A DNA stretch of 64,000 nucleotides, from NCBI RefSeq assembly GCF_013004595.1, contig NZ_JABEMC010000002.1, positions 310,001-374,000 on the forward strand, written 5' to 3'. Positions within the stretch are counted from its first letter, which is position 1. Each line of letters begins with the position of its first letter. The position numbers were made by a program, and so were the translations under genes. Positions 58,536 through 64,000 of the stretch are shown here, piece after piece. Below the pieces are notes generated by a model that worked only from the letters and a program-made list of their open reading frames with translations, was not told the DNA's origin and ran no database searches. Source of the DNA: Brevibacterium luteolum (lineage in GTDB: Bacteria; Actinomycetota; Actinomycetes; Actinomycetales; Brevibacteriaceae).

Positions 58536-59681
58536 GTGAACACCGACGCAGCGCAGCCCGTGAAGTTCAAAGTCGATCGCGACGTCCTGGCCGAGGCTGT
58601 CACCTGGGCGACCAAGAGCCTCCCACAGCGTCCCGCTGTTCCCGTCCTCACCGGTATCCTCATCACCGCCGATGCCAGCGGCTCGGTGCAGTTGGCCGTC
58701 TTCGACTACGAGGTCTCCTCGCGTGCCGAGATCGCCGCTGAGGTCGAATCCGCCGGCACCGTGCTCGTCTCCGGCCGGCTGCTCGCCGAGATCGCCAAGG
58801 CGCTGCCGAACCAGCCGGTGATCCTCGAGCAGCAGGACAACAAGGTGTCCCTGACCTGCGGTTCCTCCCGGTTCGCACTCATGACGATGCCCGTCGAGGA
58901 GTACCCGGCCCTGCCGGAGATCCCCGAGACTTCGGGCATGGTCGCCTCCAGCGACTTCCAGCACGCCGTCTCCCAGGCCACCATCGCCACCTCCAAGGAC
59001 GACACGCTGCCGATCCTCACCTCGGTCCGCGTCGAGATCGAAGGCGAGACGATCACCCTGCTGGCCACCGACCGCTACCGCCTGGCCGTGCGCGAATTCA
59101 CCTGGAACCCGCGCCGACCGGACTTCTCGGCCACGGCCCTGGTCAGGGGCCGGACCCTCTCAGACGCCGCGAAGGCGATGGGCGGGGACGTCGAGATCGC
59201 CCTGGCCGAATCCGGTGGCAAGGAGATGCTGGCCTTCTCCGCCAACGGCAGGGTCACCACCTCTCTGCTCGTCGAGGGCGACTACCCGAAGGTCCGCTCG
59301 CTGTTCCCCAAGGACGTCGCCATCACCGCCGTGTGCGAGACCGCCACGCTGCGGGAGGCGGTGCGCCGCGTCAGCCTCGTCGCCGAGCGCAACACCCCGA
59401 TCAAGTTCGAGTTCGCCGACGGTGCACTCACCCTGCGCGCCGGCGCCGGCGACGACGCCCAGGCCAGCGAATCGCTGCCGGTCGACATCAGCGGTGAGGA
59501 CATCTCCACCGGCTTCAACCCGCACTTCATCGCCGAGGGCCTGGCCGCCATCGACAAGCCCTACGTCCGGTTCTCCATGACCGAGCCGAAGAAGCCGGTC
59601 GTCATCTCCGGCCAGGACGAAGCCGACAGCGAACTCGACACCTCTTACCGCTACCTGCTCATGCCGGTCATGCGGTTCTGA
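58536..59681 (+). CDS. dnaN: DNA polymerase III beta subunit (sliding clamp)
   Basis: Ring-shaped clamp of 381 residues that tethers polymerase to DNA. The start is GTG 58536 with CAGGAGA upstream. Recognisable segments are the N-terminal FKVDRDVLAEAVTWATKSLPQRPAVPVLTGILI, the middle TLLATDRYRLAVREF and the C-terminal VRFSMTEPKKPVVI and YRYLLMPVMR. The stop overlaps the recF ATG (TGATG). Confidence 0.98.
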   Translation: MNTDAAQPVKFKVDRDVLAEAVTWATKSLPQRPAVPVLTGILITADASGSVQLAVFDYEVSSRAEIAAEVESAGTVLVSGRLLAEIAKALPNQPVILEQQDNKVSLTCGSSRFALMTMPVEEYPALPEIPETSGMVASSDFQHAVSQATIATSKDDTLPILTSVRVEIEGETITLLATDRYRLAVREFTWNPRRPDFSATALVRGRTLSDAAKAMGGDVEIALAESGGKEMLAFSANGRVTTSLLVEGDYPKVRSLFPKDVAITAVCETATLREAVRRVSLVAERNTPIKFEFADGALTLRAGAGDDAQASESLPVDISGEDISTGFNPHFIAEGLAAIDKPYVRFSMTEPKKPVVISGQDEADSELDTSYRYLLMPVMRF

Positions 59682-60829
59682 TGTGGGTTTCGCGACTTCT
59701 TCTCCGCAACTTCCGCTCCTACCCGCAGCTCAGCCTTGATCTGCAGCCGGGTGTGACGACCTTCGTCGCACCCAACGGCTGGGGGAAGACGAATCTCGTC
59801 GAATCGATCGGCTACCTCGCAGCCCTGCGCTCCCACCGGGTGGCCGGCGATCAGCCGCTCGTGCGCACCGGTGCCGAGCAGGCGACGATCTCCGCTCTGG
59901 CCCACCGCGGGCCCCGCCAGGTCACCCTCGAGGTCACGATCCGGTCCAAGGGTGCCAACCTTGCCCGCATCAACCGCTCACCGGTGCGCGCCCGCGATGT
60001 CCTCGGCCTCGTCCGCGCCGTCGTCTTCGCCCCGGAGAACCTCGCCCTCGTCAAGGGCGACCCGGCCGAGCGCCGCCAGTACCTCGATGACCTGCTCATC
60101 GCCCGCCAGCCGCGCTTCGCCGGGGTCATCGCCGATCACCAGCGAGCATTACGCCAGCGCAACGCGCTGCTCAAGAGCCTGCGCTCCAACCGCGATCCCG
60201 GTCTCGAGGCCACCCTCGACATCTGGGATGAGGCATTCGCCGAGGCCAACGCGCAGCTCGTCCTCGGCCGCCGGCAGCTGCTCGAAGAGCTGCGCGCACC
60301 GGTCACGGCCGCCTTCGCCCACATCGCCTCCGGTGCCGCCGAGGCCCGCCAGCAGGTCGACCTCGACTACACCTCACGTCTCGACTACCGCGGCATCGAC
60401 GATGCCCGTGCCGCCGCCGAGGTGGTCGTCGCGGGGCTCGCCCAGCGCCGCCGCGTCGAGATCGAGCGCGGGCTCACCCTCGTCGGCGCTCAGCGCGATG
60501 ACGTCGAGCTGCTCATCGGGGGAGTGCCGGCCAAGGGCTATGCCTCACACGGGGAATCATGGTCACTGGCCCTGGCGCTCCAGCTGGCCGGCTGGGAGCT
60601 GCTCAGCGGCGAGGACGGGTCACCGGACGATCAGCCAGTGCTCGTGCTCGATGACGTCTTCGCCGAACTCGACGCCGATCGCCGCCGCCGGCTCGCCGAA
60701 CGGATCGACGGCGCCGAACAGGTGCTCATCACCGCCGCCGTCGCCGGCGACATCCCGGACAATCTCAGCGGGCGCATCGTCGACCTGCCCGCACACGTCG
60801 CCGAGGCGGCAGGCAATGAGCAGTCCTGA
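59681..60829 (+). CDS. recF: DNA replication and repair protein RecF
   Basis: SMC-like ATPase of 382 residues that loads RecA at gaps. Visible are LLLRNFRSYPQ, Walker A APNGWGKTNLVE, the signature region and Walker B VLVLDDVFAELDADRRRRLAERI. It is translationally coupled to dnaN, and its end overlaps the start of dciA by 14 bp. Confidence 0.97.
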   Translation: MWVSRLLLRNFRSYPQLSLDLQPGVTTFVAPNGWGKTNLVESIGYLAALRSHRVAGDQPLVRTGAEQATISALAHRGPRQVTLEVTIRSKGANLARINRSPVRARDVLGLVRAVVFAPENLALVKGDPAERRQYLDDLLIARQPRFAGVIADHQRALRQRNALLKSLRSNRDPGLEATLDIWDEAFAEANAQLVLGRRQLLEELRAPVTAAFAHIASGAAEARQQVDLDYTSRLDYRGIDDARAAAEVVVAGLAQRRRVEIERGLTLVGAQRDDVELLIGGVPAKGYASHGESWSLALALQLAGWELLSGEDGSPDDQPVLVLDDVFAELDADRRRRLAERIDGAEQVLITAAVAGDIPDNLSGRIVDLPAHVAEAAGNEQS

Positions 60830-61334
60830 GCACCTCGTGCCCGTCGCCAGCCTGGAGGCACTCGACCGGATCCGGCGGATGGCCGATTCCGAGTTTAGGC
60901 CGCTTCACCGCGGGCCGCGCCGCAGCCTGGCCGGAATGCGGCGAGCGGAGATCGCCTACACGTCTGCCCGGCCGGACTCGCGTGATCCGCAGCCGCTCGA
61001 TGCCAGCCTCAAGGCGCTGGTGAAGAACCAGGGCTGGACGAACAACCTCGACGTCGGCGCGGTGCTCGGCCGCTGGGACGAGCTCGTCGGCAAGAACGTC
61101 GCCGCCCACTGCACCCCGGAGAAGTTCGACCCACCGGTGCTCGTCATCCGCGCCTCCTCGACGACGTGGGCGACCCAGCTGACGATCCTGCGCACACAAC
61201 TGCTCGATCGGTTCGAACGCGAACTCGGCCGCCGCATCATCGACGACATCGAGATCATCGGACCGGTGCAGCGGTCGTGGAAACACGGCAGACGCTCAGT
61301 CAAAGGTCGGGGACCTCGCGACACCTACGGATAG
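60816..61334 (+). CDS. dciA: DciA-type (DUF721) helicase-associated protein
   Basis: Protein of 172 residues with a basic N-terminus and a DUF721 domain (LGRWDELVGKNVAAHCTPEKFDPPVLVIRASSTTWATQLTILRTQLLDRF). DciA is the ancestral loader or operator of DnaB in bacteria lacking DnaC/DnaI, which fits the dnaB gene at 23021. It starts inside the recF end and is followed by an M50 peptidase. Confidence 0.9.
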   Translation: MSSPEHLVPVASLEALDRIRRMADSEFRPLHRGPRRSLAGMRRAEIAYTSARPDSRDPQPLDASLKALVKNQGWTNNLDVGAVLGRWDELVGKNVAAHCTPEKFDPPVLVIRASSTTWATQLTILRTQLLDRFERELGRRIIDDIEIIGPVQRSWKHGRRSVKGRGPRDTYG

Positions 61335-61347
61335 ACTCCGGATCGAT

Positions 61348-62094
61348 ATGCCTGCCACCATCCTCCTTGCCCAGACGCGCACCGGCGAGCTGCTCGAGCG
61401 CCTGAGCGCCCACACCCCGCCGGCCCACGGCACACTCATCTTCCTGCTCATCGGCGCGATCATCGCCGCCGTCCTCGTCATCCCGCGCGGCATGTGGCGG
61501 CTCACCGGCCTCATCGTCACCATCGTCCACGAACTCGGCCACGGATTCGCCGGACTCATGCTCGGCCGCAGATCCCTGGCGATCCGCATCTCACCTGACC
61601 AATCCGGCCTCGCGCTCTCCCGCGGGACCGGCACCTCGGCGCCGTGGATGACCTTCTGGGGATATCCGGCACCGGCACTCATCGGCTCCCTGCTCATCTT
61701 CGCCGCCCTCTTCGGCTATCCGGCCCCAGCCCTGGCAGCAGCTGCCGTGCTGCTGATCATCTCGCTCGTCTTCATGCGCGGGTTCCTCGCCGTGGCCGTC
61801 ACCGCACTGACCGCCGTGATCGCCGGGTTGCTCGTGTTCTGGGCGCCGCCGGTCATCGCCTCCTATGCCGCGCTCGGCGCGGGGCTGTTCCTGCTGCTCG
61901 GGGCATGGAAGGCCTTCGGCAACCTGCTCGGTGCCCACGCCCGGGGTGATCGCGGCCAGTCCGATGCCGCGATCCTCGCCCGCGCCACCCGCGTGCCGGC
62001 AGGCGTATGGATCGTGCTCATGCTCCTGGCGATGGCCGGATTCACCGCCCTGAGCGCCTGGGGTGTGTGGCACCATCTCCAGGTCCTGGGCTGA
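61348..62094 (+). CDS. M50-type membrane metallopeptidase
   Basis: Membrane protein of 248 residues with about six TM helices. The zinc motif HELGH is in IVTIVHELGHGFAGLMLG (about residue 55). The pattern fits the small M50B-like proteins found between recF/dciA and gyrB in Micrococcales. A second ligand Asp is not obvious. TAGACT at 61332-61337 precedes the ATG by 10 bp, so a leaderless promoter is likely. The substrate is unknown. Confidence 0.85.
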   Translation: MPATILLAQTRTGELLERLSAHTPPAHGTLIFLLIGAIIAAVLVIPRGMWRLTGLIVTIVHELGHGFAGLMLGRRSLAIRISPDQSGLALSRGTGTSAPWMTFWGYPAPALIGSLLIFAALFGYPAPALAAAAVLLIISLVFMRGFLAVAVTALTAVIAGLLVFWAPPVIASYAALGAGLFLLLGAWKAFGNLLGAHARGDRGQSDAAILARATRVPAGVWIVLMLLAMAGFTALSAWGVWHHLQVLG

Positions 62095-62247
62095 GCTGAA
62101 ATCGAGCGCCCAGACCGAGTCCGCAGACCGCGTTGAGAGCCGCTGAGAGCCCCTGAGACGAGTCGGAGTACGTTTGCAGGCCTGAAAACATGGAAAAAGG
62201 CCGATTGCGGGCCGCGCAGGGCATAATCTCGCCGCGCGAGCAGGTAG

Positions 62248-64000
<1,753 letters not shown>

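Overview
The window is a 64 kb piece of a high-GC actinobacterial chromosome that contains the replication-origin region. The gene order gyrB-recF-dnaN-dnaA-rpmH-rnpA-yidD-yidC-khpB-rsmG-parA-parB, preceded by trxA/trxB, murJ, a DUF6049 protein, a Nudix hydrolase and the CCA-adding enzyme, is the classic actinobacterial oriC neighbourhood. GC-rich codon use, frequent GTG/TTG starts, leaderless-looking promoters, an Erm-type methylase with an Arg/Gly-rich tail and a DUF222/HNH protein fit Micrococcales. Brevibacterium or a close relative is my best guess; this is an inference from gene content and was not tested by a search.

Layout. 1-20 kb is accessory or lineage-specific: a two-component system (5' end cut by the window), two GNAT acetyltransferases, a DUF222/HNH endonuclease, an Erm-like 23S rRNA methylase, a trehalose-phosphatase/GH15 fusion, a thioesterase, an ArsR-like regulator with a serine hydrolase, a three-gene coupled operon (kinase, DUF421, Rieske lipoprotein), a divergent class III aminotransferase of the phospho-lyase type, a TRIC channel, an ornithine-cyclodeaminase-like enzyme, a Tat-exported M23 peptidase and a YjiH transporter-like protein. 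20-31 kb holds a paired SMR exporter, a truncated DUF2332 gene, a small RHH/toxin module, dnaB, a b-type cytochrome, a secreted phospholipase A2, DUF445, a decayed lipoprotein gene and a TipAL-like MerR regulator. 31-36 kb is the rpsF-ssb-rpsR-rplI operon with a GT87-like membrane protein and a bifunctional penicillin-binding protein. 36.5-40 kb carries an acyl-CoA synthetase and the CCA enzyme. 40-50 kb is an envelope and redox block: Nudix, DUF6049, MurJ, pseudokinase, trxB behind a SigR-like promoter, trxA, and a CwlM-like protein. 50-56 kb is the partition and ribosome/membrane-biogenesis block with six parS sites. 56-64 kb is oriC, dnaA, dnaN, recF, dciA, an M50 peptidase and gyrB (cut by the window end).

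How the genes work together. DnaA and its box clusters, DnaN, RecF, DciA, DnaB, SSB and GyrB make up the initiation and replication set. ParA/ParB with six parS copies segregate the origin. MurJ, the pseudokinase, the CwlM-like protein, the PBP and the M23 peptidase belong to peptidoglycan synthesis and its control. Ribosomal protein genes, RsmG, RnpA, YidC, YidD and KhpB serve translation, RNA processing and membrane insertion.

The least expected signal is at the repeat level. Two palindromic words recur at sites scattered through the accessory part. GACGTCCCCGCGGGGACGTC (16-22 bp versions, five copies between 2.2 and 16.6 kb) encodes Asp-Val-Pro-Ala-Gly-Thr in two genes. CGGCTTAGCCG (six copies) is always inside a gene and always read GGC-TTA-GCC, using the rare Leu codon TTA. 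A third, looser family built on CCGAGG(C/T)GG also forms two short tandem arrays. No CRISPR array, insertion sequence, prophage or tRNA was seen.
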